A stretch of 64,000 bases of DNA from Lasioglossum baleicum (lineage: Eukaryota; Arthropoda; Insecta; Hymenoptera; Halictidae), in contig NW_027469516.1 of NCBI RefSeq assembly GCF_051020765.1, positions 49,776-113,775 of the forward strand. Reading direction: 5' to 3'. Made by a program: the position numbers and the translations under genes. Positions 13,566-27,451 of this stretch are shown here, one piece after another (within the stretch, counting starts at the first letter, position 1; every line of letters begins with the position of its first letter). A model generated the notes under the pieces. It did not search any database. It saw only the letters and a program-made list of their open reading frames with translations, and was not told the DNA's origin.

Positions 13566-13866
13566 CGCATAACGCATAACGCATAACGCATAACGCATAA
13601 CGCATAACGCATAACGCATAACGCATAACGCATAACGCATAACGCATAACGCATAACGCATAAACCATAAGGAATAACGCTTAGCCCATAACGCATAACG
13701 CATAACGCATAACGCATAACGCATAACGCATAACGCATAACGCATAACGCATAACGCATAACGCATAACGCATAACGCATAACGCATAACGCATAACGCA
13801 TAACGCATAACGCATAACGCATAACGCATAACGCATAACGCATAACGCATAACGCATAACGCATAA

Positions 13867-13871
13867 CATAA
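13867..13871. other. 5-mer unit, -2 bases
   Basis: CATAA, lacking the CG. It is the only shortened unit found. From 13872 to 64000 landmark units start at 5 modulo 7. Confidence 0.96.
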
Positions 13872-15257
13872 CGCATAACGCATAACGCATAACGCATAAC
13901 GCATAACGCATAACGCATAACGCATAACGCATAACGCATAACGCATAACCCATTGCGCATAACGCTTAACGCGTAACGCATAACGCATAACGCATAACGC
14001 ATAACGCATAACGCATAACGCATAACGCATAACGCATAACGCATAACGCATAACGCATAACGCATAACGCATAACGCATAACGCATAACGCATAACGCAT
14101 AACGCATAACGCATAACGCATAACGCATAACGCATAACGCATAACGCATAACGCATAACGCATAACGCATAACGCATAACGCATAGCCCATAACGCATAA
14201 CGCATAACGCATAACGCATAATGCAAAAGTCATAACGCATAACGCATAACGCATAACGCATAACGCATAACGCATAACGCATAACGCATAACGCTTAACG
14301 CATAGCCCATAACGCATAACGCATAACGCATAACGCATAACGCATAACGCATAACGCATAACGCATAACGCATAGCCCATAACGCATAACGCATAACGCA
14401 TAACGCATAATGCAAAAGTCATAACGCATAACGCATAACGCATAACGCATAACGCATAACGCATAACGCATAACGCATAACGCATAACGCATAACGCATA
14501 ACGCATAACGCATAACGCATAACGCATAACGCATAACGCATAACGCATAACGCATAACGCATAACGCATAACGCATAACGCATAACGCATAACGCATAAC
14601 GCATAACGCATAACGCATAACGCATAACGCATAACGCATAACGCATAACGCATAACGCATAACGCATAACGCATAACGCATAACGCATAACGCATAACGC
14701 ATAACGCATAGCCCATAACGCATAACGCATAACGCATAACGCATAATGCAAAAGTCATAACGCATAACGCATATCGCATAACGCATAACGCATAACGCAT
14801 AACGCTTAACGCATAACGCATAGCCCATAACGCATAACGCATAACGCATAACGCATAACGCATAACGCATAACGCATAACGCATAGCCCATAACGCATAA
14901 CGCATAACGCATAACGCATAATGCAAAAGTCATAACGCATAACGCATAACGCATAACGCATAACGCATAACGCATAACGCATAACGCATAACGCATAACG
15001 CATAACGCATAACGCATAACGCATAACGCATAACGCATAACGCATAACGCATAACGCATAACGCATAACGCATAACGCATAACGCATAACGCATAACGCA
15101 TAACGCATAACGCATAACGCATAACGCATAACGCATAACGCATAACGCATAACGCATAACGCATAACGCATAACGCATAACGCATAACGCATAACGCATA
15201 ACGCATAACGCATAACGCATAACGCATAACGCATAACGCATAACGCATAACGCATAA

Positions 15258-15348
15258 CCCATTGCGCATAAGGCTTAACGCGTAACGCAAAACTCATAAC
15301 GCATAACGCATAACGTATAAACCATAAGGCATAACGCTTAGCCCATAA
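15258..15348. repeat. Block A copy 8, 91 bp, GGCTTAA subtype
   Basis: Has two canonical units, not three, between CTCATAA and CGTATAA. First member of a twin pair; CGCAACC follows at 15370. Confidence 0.95.
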
Positions 15349-15369
15349 CGCATAACGCATAACGCATAA

Positions 15370-15411
15370 CGCAACCCGCATAACGCATAACGCATAACGC
15401 ATAACGCAACC
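15370..15411. repeat. CGCAACC pair, copy 1
   Basis: Two CGCAACC units at 15370 and 15405, 35 bp apart, just after block A copy 8. Confidence 0.95.
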
Positions 15412-15495
15412 CGCATAACGCATAACGCATAACGCATAACGCATAACGCATAACGCATAACGCATAACGCATAACGCATAACGCATAACGCATAA

Positions 15496-15593
15496 CCCAT
15501 TGCGCATAAGGCTTAACGCGTAACGCAAAACTCATAACGCATAACGCATAACGCATAACGTATAAACCATAAGGCATAACGCTTAGCCCATAA
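15496..15593. repeat. Block A copy 9, 98 bp, GGCTTAA subtype
   Basis: Second member of the twin pair, 238 bp after copy 8; CGCAAAA follows at 15636. Confidence 0.95.
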
Positions 15594-16706
15594 CGCATAA
15601 CGCATAACGCATAACGCATAACGCATAACGCATAACGCAAAACGCATAACGCATAACGCATAACGCATAACGCATAACGCATAACGCATAACGCATAACG
15701 CATAACGCATAACGCATAACGCATAACGCATAACGCATAACGCATAACGCATAACGCATAAACCATAAGGCATAACGCTTAGCCCATAACGCATAACGCA
15801 TAACGCATAACGCATAACGCATAACGCATAACGCATAACGCATAACGCATAACGCATAACGCATAACGCATAACGCATAACGCATAACGCATAACGCATA
15901 ACGCATAACGCATAACGCATAACGCATAACGCATAACGCATAACGCATAACGCATAACGCATAACGCATAACGCATAACGCATAACCCATTGCGCATAAC
16001 GCTTAACGCGTAACGCATAACGCATAACGCATAACGCATAACGCATAACGCATAACGCATAACGCATAACGCATAACGCATAACGCATAACGCATAACGC
16101 ATAACGCATAACGCATAACGCATAACGCATAACGCATAACGCATAACGCATAACGCATAACGCATAACGCATAACGCATAACGCATAACGCATAACGCAT
16201 AACGCATAACGCATAACGCATAGCCCATAACGCATAACGCATAACGCATAACGCATAATGCAAAAGTCATAACGCATAGCCCATAACGCATAACGCATAA
16301 CGCATAACGCATAACGCATAACGCATAACGCATAACGCATAGCCCATAACGCATAACGCATAACGCATAACGCATAACGCATAACGCATAACGCATAACG
16401 CATAACGCATAGCCCATAACGCATAACGCATAACGCATAATGCAAAAGTCATAACGCATAACGCATAACGCATAACGCATAACGCATAACGCATAACGCA
16501 TAACGCATAACGCATAACGCATAACGCATAACGCATAACGCATAACGCATAACGCATAACGCATAACGCATAACGCATTACGCATTACGCATAACGCATA
16601 ACGCATAACGCATAACGCATAACGCATAACGCATAACGCATAACGCATAACGCATAACGCATAACGCATAACGCATAACGCATAACGCATAACGCATAAC
16701 GCATAA

Positions 16707-16797
16707 CCCATTGCGCATAAGGCTTAACGCGTAACGCAAAACTCATAACGCATAACGCATAACGTATAAACCATAAGGCATAACGCTTAGCCCATAA
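16707..16797. repeat. Block A copy 10, 91 bp, GGCTTAA subtype
   Basis: Short form. Like copies 13, 15, 22 and 23 it is followed by E and then by a C block carrying CACATAA. Confidence 0.95.
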
Positions 16798-17343
16798 CGC
16801 ATAACGCATAACGCATAACGCATAACGCATAACGCATAACGCATAACGCATAACGCATAACGCATAACGCATAACGCATAACGCATAACGCATAACGCAT
16901 AACGCATAACGCATAACGCATAACGCATAACGCATAACGCATAACGCATAACGCATAACGCATAACGCATAAACCATAAGGCATAACGCTTAGCCCATAA
17001 CGCATAACGCATAACGCATAACGCATAACGCATAACGCATAACGCATAACGCATAACGCATAACGCATAACGCATAACGCATAACGCATAACGCATAACG
17101 CATAACGCATAACGCATAACGCATAACGCATAACGCATAACGCATAACGCATAACGCATAACGCATAACGCATAACGCATAACGCATAACGCATAACGCA
17201 TAACGCATAACGCATAACGCATAACGCATAACGCATAACGCATAACGCATAACGCATAACCCATTGCGCATAACACATAACGCATAACGCATAAACCATA
17301 AGGCATAACGCTTAGCCCATAACGCATAACGCATAACGCATAA

Positions 17344-18064
17344 CGCATTACGCATAACGCATAACGCATAACGCATAACGCATAGCCCATAACGCATAAC
17401 GCATAACGCATAACGCATAACGCATAACGCATAACGCATAACGCATAGCCCATAACGCATAACGCATAACGCATAACGCTTAACGCATAACGCATAGCCC
17501 ACAACGCATCACGCATAACGCATAACGCATAACGCATAACGCATAGCCCATAACGCATAACGCATAACGCATAACGCATAATGCAAAAGTCATAACGCAT
17601 AACCCATTGCGCATAACGCTTAACGCGTAACGCATAACGCATAACGCATAACGCATAACGCATAACGCATAACGCATAACGCATAACGCATAACGCATAA
17701 CGCATAACGCATAACGCATAACGCATAACGCATAACGCATAACGCATAACGCATAACGCATAACGCATAACGCATAACGCATTACGCATAACGCATAACG
17801 CATAACGCATAACGCATAGCCCATAACGCATAACGCATAACGCATAACGCATAACGCATAACGCATAACGCATAACGCATAGCCCATAACGCATAACGCA
17901 TAACGCATAACGCTTAACGCATAACGCATAGCCCACAACGCATCACGCATAACGCATAACGCATAACGCATAACGCATAGCCCATAACGCATAACGCATA
18001 ACGCATAACGCATAATGCAAAAGTCATAACGCATAACCCATTGCGCATAACGCTTAACGCGTAA
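17344..18064. repeat. 434-bp tandem duplication with shared CCCACAA
   Basis: Ten consecutive landmarks recur at exactly +434: CGCATTA 17344/17778, CGCATAG 17379/17813 and 17442/17876, CGCTTAA 17477/17911, CGCATAG 17491/17925, CGCATCA 17505/17939, CGCATAG 17540/17974, B 17582/18016, D 17603/18037, CGCGTAA 17624/18058. Both copies carry CCCACAA (17498 and 17932) where related blocks have CCCATAA. Confidence 0.95.
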
Positions 18065-18449
18065 CGCATAACGCATAACGCATAACGCATAACGCATAAC
18101 GCATAACGCATAACGCATAACGCATAACGCATAACGCATAACGCATAACGCATAACGCATAACGCATAACGCATAACGCATAACGCATAACGCATAACGC
18201 ATAACGCATAACGCATAACGCATAACGCATAACGCATAACGCATAACGCATAACGCATAACGCATAACGCATAACGCATAACGCATAACGCATAACGCAT
18301 AACGCATAACGCATAACGCATAACGCATAACGCATAACGCATAACGCATAACGCATAACGCATAACGCATAACGCATAACGCATAACGCATAACGCATAA
18401 CGCATAACGCATAACGCATAACGCATAACGCATAACGCATAACGCATAA

Positions 18450-18547
18450 CCCATTGCGCATAAGGCTTAACGCGTAACGCAAAACTCATAACGCATAACG
18501 CATAACGCATAACGTATAAACCATAAGGCATAACGCTTAGCCCATAA
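18450..18547. repeat. Block A copy 11, 98 bp, GGCTTAA subtype
   Basis: Complete block, followed by 350 bp of canonical units up to D 18898. Confidence 0.95.
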
Positions 18548-20164
18548 CGCATAACGCATAACGCATAACGCATAACGCATAACGCATAACGCATAACGCA
18601 TAACGCATAACGCATAACGCATAACGCATAACGCATAACGCATAACGCATAACGCATAACGCATAACGCATAACGCATAACGCATAACGCATAACGCATA
18701 ACGCATAACGCATAACGCATAACGCATAACGCATAACGCATAACGCATAACGCATAACGCATAACGCATAACGCATAACGCATAACGCATAACGCATAAC
18801 GCATAACGCATAACGCATAACGCATAACGCATAACGCATAACGCATAACGCATAACGCATAACGCATAACGCATAACGCATAACGCATAACGCATAACCC
18901 ATTGCGCATAACGCTTAACGCGTAACGCATAACGCATAACGCATAACGCATAACGCATAACGCATAACGCATAACGCATAACGCATAACGCATAACGCAT
19001 AAACCATAAGGCATAACGCTTAGCCCATAACGCATAACGCATAACGCATAACGCATAACGCATAACGCATAACGCCTAACGCATAACGCATAACGCATAA
19101 CGCATAACGCATAACGCATAACGCATAACGCATAACGCATAACGCATAACGCATAACGCATAACGCATAACCCATTGCGCATAACGCTTAACGCGTAACG
19201 CATAACGCATAACGCATAACGCATAACGCATAACGCATAACGCATAACGCATAACGCATAACGCATAACGCATAACGCATAACGCATAAACCATAAGGCA
19301 TAACGCTTAGCCCATAACGCATAACGCATAACGCATAACGCATAACGCATAACGCATAACGCATAAACCATAAGGCATAACGCTTAGCCCATAACGCATA
19401 ACGCATAACGCATAACGCATAACGCATAACGCATAACGCCTAACGCATAACGCATAACGCATAACGCATAACGCATAACGCATAACGCATAACGCATAAC
19501 GCATAACGCATAACGCATAACGCATAACGCATAACGCATAACGCATAACGCATAACGCATAACGCATAACGCATAACGCATAACGCATAACGCATAACGC
19601 ATAACGCATAACCCATTGCGCATAACGCTTAACGCGTAACGCATAACGCATAACGCATAACGCATAACGCATAACGCATAACGCATAACGCATAACGCAT
19701 AACGCATAACGCATAACGCATAACGCATAACGCATAACGCATAACGCATAACGCATAACGCATAACGCATAACGCATAACGCATAACGCATAACGCATAA
19801 CGCATAACGCATAACGCATAACGCATAACGCATAACGCATAACGCATAACGCATAACGCATAACGCATAACGCATAACGCATAACGCATAACGCATAACG
19901 CATAACGCATAACGCATAACGCATAACGCATAACGCATAACGCATAACGCATAACGCATAACGCATAACGCATAACGCATAACGCATAACGCATAACGCA
20001 TAACGCATAACGCATAACGCATAACGCATAACGCATAACGCATAACGCATAACGCATAACGCATAACGCATAACGCATAACGCATAACGCATAACGCATA
20101 ACGCATAACGCATAACGCATAACGCATAACGCATAACGCATAACGCATAACGCATAACGCATAA

Positions 20165-20878
20165 CGCATATCGCATAGCCCATAACGCATAACGCATAAT
20201 GCAAAAGTCATAACGCATAACGCATAACGCATAACGCATAACGCATAACGCATAACGCATAACGCATAACGCATAACGCATAACGCATAACGCATAACGC
20301 ATAACGCATAACGCATAACGCATAACGCATAACGCATATCGCATAACGCATAACGCATAACGCATAACGCATAACGCATAACGCATAACGCATAACGCAT
20401 AACGCATAACGCATAACGCATAACGCATAACGCATAACGCATAACGCATAACGCATAACGCATAACGCATAACGCATAACGCATAACGCATAACGCATAA
20501 CGCATAACGCATAACGCATAACGCATAACGCATAACGCATAACGCATAACGCATAACGCATAACGCATAACGCATAACGCATAACGCATAACGCATAACG
20601 CATAACGCATAACGCATAACGCATAACGCATAACGCATAACGCATAAGGCATAACGCATTACGCATAACGCATAACGCATAACGCATAACGCATAACGCA
20701 TAACGCATAACGCATAACGCATAACGCATAACGCATAACGCATAGCCCATAACGCATAACGCATAACGCATAACGCATAACGCATAACGCATAACGCATA
20801 ACGCATAACGCATAACGCATAACGCATAACGCATAACGCATAACGCATAACGCATAACGCATAATGCAAAAGTCATAA
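20165..20878. repeat. Module F copy 5
   Basis: CGCATAT 20165, B 20200 (only two canonical units before it), CGCATAT 20333, GGCATAA 20648, CGCATTA 20655, CGCATAG 20739, B 20865. Leads into block A copy 12, as copy 4 leads into copy 7. Confidence 0.87.
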
Positions 20879-21116
20879 CGCATAACGCATAACGCATAAC
20901 GCATAACGCATAACGCATAACGCATAACGCATAACGCATAACGCATAACGCATAACGCATAACGCATAACGCATAACGCATAACGCATAACGCATAACGC
21001 ATAACGCATAACGCATAACGCATAACGCATAACGCATAACGCATAACGCATAACGCATAACGCATAACGCATAACGCATAACGCATAACGCATAACGCAT
21101 AACGCATAACGCATAA

Positions 21117-21214
21117 CCCATTGCGCATAAGGCTTAACGCGTAACGCAAAACTCATAACGCATAACGCATAACGCATAACGTATAAACCATAAGGCATAA
21201 CGCTTAGCCCATAA
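21117..21214. repeat. Block A copy 12, 98 bp, GGCTTAA subtype
   Basis: Opens HOR-II copy 1; the GGAATAA-type E follows at +189. Confidence 0.95.
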
Positions 21215-22250
21215 CGCATAACGCATAACGCATAACGCATAACGCATAACGCATAACGCATAACGCATAACGCATAACGCATAACGCATAACGCATAACG
21301 CATAAACCATAAGGAATAACGCTTAGCCCATAACGCATAACGCATAACGCATAACGCATAACGCATAACGCATAACGCATAACGCATAACGCATAACGCA
21401 TAACGCATAACGCATAACGCATAACGCATAACGCATAACGCATAACGCATAACGCATAACGCATAACGCATAACGCATAACGCATAACGCATAACGCATA
21501 ACGCATAACGCATAACGCATAACGCATAACGCATAACGCATAACGCATAACCCATTGCGCATAACGCTTAACGCGTAACGCATAACGCATAACGCATAAC
21601 GCATAACGCATAACGCATAACGCATAACGCATAACGCATAACGCATAACGCATAACGCATAACGCATAACGCATAACGCATAACGCATAACGCATAACGC
21701 ATAACGCATAACGCATAACGCATAACGCATAACGCATAACGCATAACGCATAACGCATAACGCATAACGCATAACGCATAGCCCATAACGCATAACGCAT
21801 AACGCATAACGCATAATGCAAAAGTCATAACGCATAACGCATAACGCATAACGCATAACGCATAACGCATAACGCATAACGCTTAACGCATAGCCCATAA
21901 CGCATAACGCATAACGCATAACGCATAACGCATAACGCATAACGCATAACGCATAACGCATAGCCCATAACGCATAACGCATAACGCATAACGCATAATG
22001 CAAAAGTCATAACGCATAACGCATAACGCATAACGCATAACGCATAACGCATAACGCATAACGCATAACGCATAACGCATAACGCATAACGCATAACGCA
22101 TAACGCATAACGCATAACGCATAACGCATAACGCATAACGCATAACGCATAACGCATAACGCATAACGCATAACGCATAACGCATAACGCATAACGCATA
22201 ACGCATAACGCATAACGCATAACGCATAACGCATAACGCATAACGCATAA

Positions 22251-22341
22251 CCCATTGCGCATAAGGCTTAACGCGTAACGCAAAACTCATAACGCATAAC
22301 GCATAACGTATAAACCATAAGGCATAACGCTTAGCCCATAA
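22251..22341. repeat. Block A copy 13, 91 bp, GGCTTAA subtype
   Basis: Short form inside HOR-II copy 1, followed by E and C with CACATAA (+518). Confidence 0.95.
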
Positions 22342-24413
22342 CGCATAACGCATAACGCATAACGCATAACGCATAACGCATAACGCATAACGCATAACGC
22401 ATAACGCATAACGCATAACGCATAACGCATAACGCATAACGCATAACGCATAACGCATAACGCATAACGCATAACGCATAAACCATAAGGCATAACGCTT
22501 AGCCCATAACGCATAACGCATAACGCATAACGCATAACGCATAACGCATAACGCATAACGCATAACGCATAACGCATAACGCATAACGCATAACGCATAA
22601 CGCATAACGCATAACGCATAACGCATAACGCATAACGCATAACGCATAACGCATAACGCATAACGCATAACGCATAACGCATAACGCATAACGCATAACG
22701 CATAACGCATAACGCATAACGCATAACGCATAACGCATAACGCATAACGCATAACGCATAACGCATAACCCATTGCGCATAACACATAACGCATAACGCA
22801 TAAACCATAAGGCATAACGCTTAGCCCATAACGCATAACGCATAACGCATAACGCATTACGCATAACGCATAACGCATAACGCATAACGCATAGCCCATA
22901 ACGCATAACGCATAACGCATAACGCATAACGCATAACGCATAACGCATAACGCATAACGCATAGCCCATAACGCATAACGCATAACGCATAACGCTTAAC
23001 GCATAACGCATAGCCCATAACGCATCACGCATAACGCATAACGCATAACGCATAACGCATAGCCCATAACGCATAACGCATAACGCATAACGCATAATGC
23101 AAAAGTCATAACGCATAACCCATTGCGCATAACGCTTAACGCGTAACGCATAACGCATAACGCATAACGCATAACGCATAACGCATAACGCATAACGCAT
23201 AACGCATAACGCATAACGCATAACGCATAACGCATAACGCATAACGCATAACGCATAACGCATAACGCATAACGCATAACGCATAACGCATAACGCATAA
23301 CGCATAACGCATAACGCATAACGCATAACGCATAACGCATAACGCATAACGCATAACGCATAACGCATAACGCATAACGCATAACGCATAACGCATAACG
23401 CATAACGCATAACGCATAACGCATAACGCATAACGCATAACGCATAACGCATAACGCATAACGCATAACCCATTGCGCATAACGCTTAACGCGTAACGCA
23501 TAACGCATAACGCATAACGCATAGCCCATAACGCATAACGCATAACGCATAACGCATAATGCAAAAGTCATAACGCATAACGCATAACGCATAACGCATA
23601 ACGCATGACGCATAACGCATAACGCATAACGCATAACGCATAACGCATAACGCATAACGCATAACGCATAACGCATAACGCATAACGCATAACGCATAAC
23701 GCATAACGCATAACGCATAACGCATAACGCATAACGCATAACGCATAACGCATAACGCATAACGCATAACGCATAACGCATAACGCATAACGCATAACGC
23801 ATAACGCATAACGCATAACGCATAACGCATAACGCATAACGCATAACGCATAACGCATAACGCATAACGCATAACGCATAACGCATAACGCATAACGCAT
23901 AACGCATAACGCATAACGCATAACGCATAACGCATAACGCATAACGCATAACGCATAACGCATAACGCATAACGCATAACGCATAACGCATAACGCATAA
24001 CGCATAACGCATAACGCATAACGCATAACGCATAACGCATAGCCCATAACGCATAACGCATAACGCATAACGCATAACGCATAACGCATAACGCATAACG
24101 CATAACGCATAACGCATAACGCATAACGCATAACGCATAACGCATAACGCATAACGCATAATGCAAAAGTCATAACGCATAACGCATAACGCATAACGCA
24201 TAACGCATAACGCATAACGCATAACGCATAACGCATAACGCATAACGCATAACGCATAACGCATAACGCATAACGCATAACGCATAACGCATAACGCATA
24301 ACGCATAACGCATAACGCATAACGCATAACGCATAACGCATAACGCATAACGCATAACGCATAACGCATAACGCATAACGCATAACGCATAACGCATAAC
24401 GCATAACGCATAA

Positions 24414-24511
24414 CCCATTGCGCATAAGGCTTAACGCGTAACGCAAAACTCATAACGCATAACGCATAACGCATAACGTATAAACCATAAGGCATAACGC
24501 TTAGCCCATAA
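24414..24511. repeat. Block A copy 14, 98 bp, GGCTTAA subtype
   Basis: Opens HOR-II copy 2; the GGAATAA-type E follows at +189 as in copy 12. Confidence 0.95.
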
Positions 24512-25624
24512 CGCATAACGCATAACGCATAACGCATAACGCATAACGCATAACGCATAACGCATAACGCATAACGCATAACGCATAACGCATAACGCAT
24601 AAACCATAAGGAATAACGCTTAGCCCATAACGCATAACGCATAACGCATAACGCATAACGCATAACGCATAACGCATAACGCATAACGCATAACGCATAA
24701 CGCATAACGCATAACGCATAACGCATAACGCATAACGCATAACGCATAACGCATAACGCATAACGCATAACGCATAACGCATAACGCATAACGCATAACG
24801 CATAACGCATAACGCATAACGCATAACGCATAACGCATAACGCATAACGCATAACGCATAACGCATAACGCATAACGCATAACGCATAACGCATAACGCA
24901 TAACGCATAACCCATTGCGCATAACGCTTAACGCGTAACGCATAACGCATAACGCATAACGCATAACGCATAACGCATAACGCATAACGCATAACGCATA
25001 ACGCATAACGCATAACGCATAACGCATAACGCATAACGCATAACGCATAACGCATAACGCATAACGCATAACGCATAACGCATAACGCATAACGCATAAC
25101 GCATAACGCATAACGCATAACGCATAACGCATAACGCATAACGCATAACGCATAGCCCATAACGCATAACGCATAACGCATAACGCATAATGCAAAAGTC
25201 ATAACGCATAACGCATAACGCATAACGCATAACGCATAACGCATAACGCATAACGCATAACGCTTAACGCATAGCCCATAACGCATAACGCATAACGCAT
25301 AACGCATAACGCATAACGCATAACGCATAACGCATAACGCATAGCCCATAACGCATAACGCATAACGCATAACGCATAATGCAAAAGTCATAACGCATAA
25401 CGCATAACGCATAACGCATAACGCATAACGCATAACGCATAACGCATAACGCATAACGCATAACGCATAACGCATAACGCATAACGCATAACGCATAACG
25501 CATAACGCATAACGCATAACGCATAACGCATAACGCATAACGCATAACGCATAACGCATAACGCATAACGCATAACGCATAACGCATAACGCATAACGCA
25601 TAACGCATAACGCATAACGCATAA

Positions 25625-25715
25625 CCCATTGCGCATAAGGCTTAACGCGTAACGCAAAACTCATAACGCATAACGCATAACGTATAAACCATAAGGCATA
25701 ACGCTTAGCCCATAA
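25625..25715. repeat. Block A copy 15, 91 bp, GGCTTAA subtype
   Basis: Short form inside HOR-II copy 2, followed by E and C with CACATAA (+511). Confidence 0.95.
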
Positions 25716-27353
25716 CGCATAACGCATAACGCATAACGCATAACGCATAACGCATAACGCATAACGCATAACGCATAACGCATAACGCATAACGCATAAC
25801 GCATAACGCATAACGCATAACGCATAACGCATAACGCATAACGCATAACGCATAACGCATAAACCATAAGGCATAACGCTTAGCCCATAACGCATAACGC
25901 ATAACGCATAACGCATAACGCATAACGCATAACGCATAACGCATAACGCATAACGCATAACGCATAACGCATAACGCATAACGCATAACGCATAACGCAT
26001 AACGCATAACGCATAACGCATAACGCATAACGCATAACGCATAACGCATAACGCATAACGCATAACGCATAACGCATAACGCATAACGCATAACGCATAA
26101 CGCATAACGCATAACGCATAACGCATAACGCATAACCCATTGCGCATAACACATAACGCATAACGCATAAACCATAAGGCATAACGCTTAGCCCATAACG
26201 CATAACGCATAACGCATAACGCATTACGCATAACGCATAACGCATAACGCATAACGCATAGCCCATAACGCATAACGCATAACGCATAACGCATAACGCA
26301 TAACGCATAACGCATAACGCATAACGCATAGCCCATAACGCATAACGCATAACGCATAACGCTTAACGCATAACGCATAGCCCATAACGCATCACGCATA
26401 ACGCATAACGCATAACGCATAACGCATAGCCCATAACGCATAACGCATAACGCATAACGCATAATGCAAAAGTCATAACGCATAACCCATTGCGCATAAC
26501 GCTTAACGCGTAACGCATAACGCATAACGCATAACGCATAACGCATAACGCATAACGCATAACGCATAACGCATAACGCATAACGCATAACGCATAACGC
26601 ATAACGCATAACGCATAACGCATAACGCATAACGCATAACGCATAACGCATAACGCATAACGCATAACGCATAACGCATAACGCATAACGCATAACGCAT
26701 AACGCATAACGCATAACGCATAACGCATAACGCATAACGCATAACGCATAACGCATAACGCATAACGCATAACGCATAACGCATAACGCATAACGCATAA
26801 CGCATAACGCATAACGCATAACGCATAACGCATAACCCATTGCGCATAACGCTTAACGCGTAACGCATAACGCATAACGCATAACGCATAGCCCATAACG
26901 CATAACGCATAACGCATAACGCATAATGCAAAAGTCATAACGCATAACGCATAACGCATAACGCATAACGCATAACGCATAACGCATAACGCATAACGCA
27001 TAACGCATAACGCATAACGCATAACGCATAACGCATAACGCATAACGCATAACGCATAACGCATAACGCATAACGCATAACGCATAACGCATAACGCATA
27101 ACGCATAACGCATAACGCATAACGCATAACGCATAACGCATAACGCATAACGCATAACGCATAACGCATAACGCATAACGCATAACGCATAACGCATAAC
27201 GCATAACGCATAACGCATAACGCATAACGCATAACGCATAACGCATAACGCATAACGCATAACGCATAACGCATAACGCATAACGCATAACGCATAACGC
27301 ATAACGCATAACGCATAACGCATAACGCATAACGCATAACGCATAACGCATAA

Positions 27354-27451
27354 CCCATTGCGCATAAGGCTTAACGCGTAACGCAAAACTCATAACGCAT
27401 AACGCATAACGCATAACGTATAAACCATAAGGCATAACGCTTAGCCCATAA
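27354..27451. repeat. Block A copy 16, 98 bp, GGCTTAA subtype
   Basis: Opens HOR-III copy 1; a lone GGCATAA follows at +112. Confidence 0.95.

Larger units (their letters stand above)
13468..15257. repeat. GGAATAA-type segment, ancestor or copy of HOR-II first part
   Basis: Landmarks: block A 13468, E variant with GGAATAA 13671, 5-mer 13867, block D 13949, block B 14222, CGCTTAA 14292, block B 14411, 14747 and 14922, CGCATAT 14768, CGCTTAA 14803. The order through 14411 matches 21117-22005 and 24414-25386. Together with the preceding module F, 12.49-14.42 kb corresponds to 20.17-22.0 kb. Confidence 0.88.
15258..16706. repeat. Twin A-block segment with CGCAACC pair, copy 1 of the 23-kb duplicate
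   Basis: Two A blocks only 238 bp apart (15258 and 15496) enclose CGCAACC units at 15370 and 15405. Then CGCAAAA 15636, block E 15762, block D 15986, block B 16259, CGCATAG plus CCCATAA at 16273, 16336 and 16406, block B 16441, and adjacent CGCATTA at 16574 and 16581. CGCAACC occurs elsewhere only at 38400 and 38435, so this segment and 38288-39827 share a common origin. Confidence 0.92.
16707..18449. repeat. A, E, C(CACATAA) module with an internal 434-bp tandem duplication
   Basis: Block A 16707 (91-bp form), E 16973, C with CACATAA 17260, CGCATTA 17344, CGCATAG 17379 and 17442, CGCTTAA 17477, CCCACAA 17498, CGCATCA 17505, CGCATAG 17540, B 17582, D 17603. The landmarks from 17344 to 17624 recur 434 bp downstream, ending with D 18037. 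From about 18065 to 18449 the sequence is pure canonical. Confidence 0.93.
18450..21116. repeat. Segment with two E-CGCCTAA-D modules and module F
   Basis: Landmarks: block A 18450, D 18898, E 19003, CGCCTAA 19073, D 19171, E 19290 and 19367, CGCCTAA 19437, D 19612, pure run 19640-20164, then module F with CGCATAT 20165, B 20200, CGCATAT 20333, GGCATAA 20648, CGCATTA 20655, CGCATAG 20739 and B 20865. Its E, CGCCTAA, D series links it to HOR-I at 6.7-9.1 kb and to 2.7-2.9 kb. Confidence 0.9.
21117..24413. repeat. HOR-II copy 1 (3,297 bp, 471 units)
   Basis: Order: A 21117 (98 bp), E with GGAATAA 21306, D 21551, B 21817, CGCTTAA 21880, B 21999, A 22251 (91 bp), E 22482, C with CACATAA 22769, CGCATTA 22853, CGCTTAA 22993, CGCATCA 23021, B 23098, D 23119, D 23469, B 23560, CGCATGA 23602, CGCATAG 24036, B 24162. 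The next block A begins copy 2. Confidence 0.9.
24414..27353. repeat. HOR-II copy 2 (2,940 bp, 420 units)
   Basis: Same order as copy 1: A 24414, E with GGAATAA 24603 (189 bp from A in both copies), D 24911, B 25191, CGCTTAA 25261, B 25380, A 25625 (91 bp), E 25863, C with CACATAA 26136, CGCATTA 26220, CGCTTAA 26360, CGCATCA 26388, B 26465, D 26486, D 26836, B 26927. It lacks the CGCATGA and the last B of copy 1. All spacing differences are multiples of 7. Confidence 0.9.
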
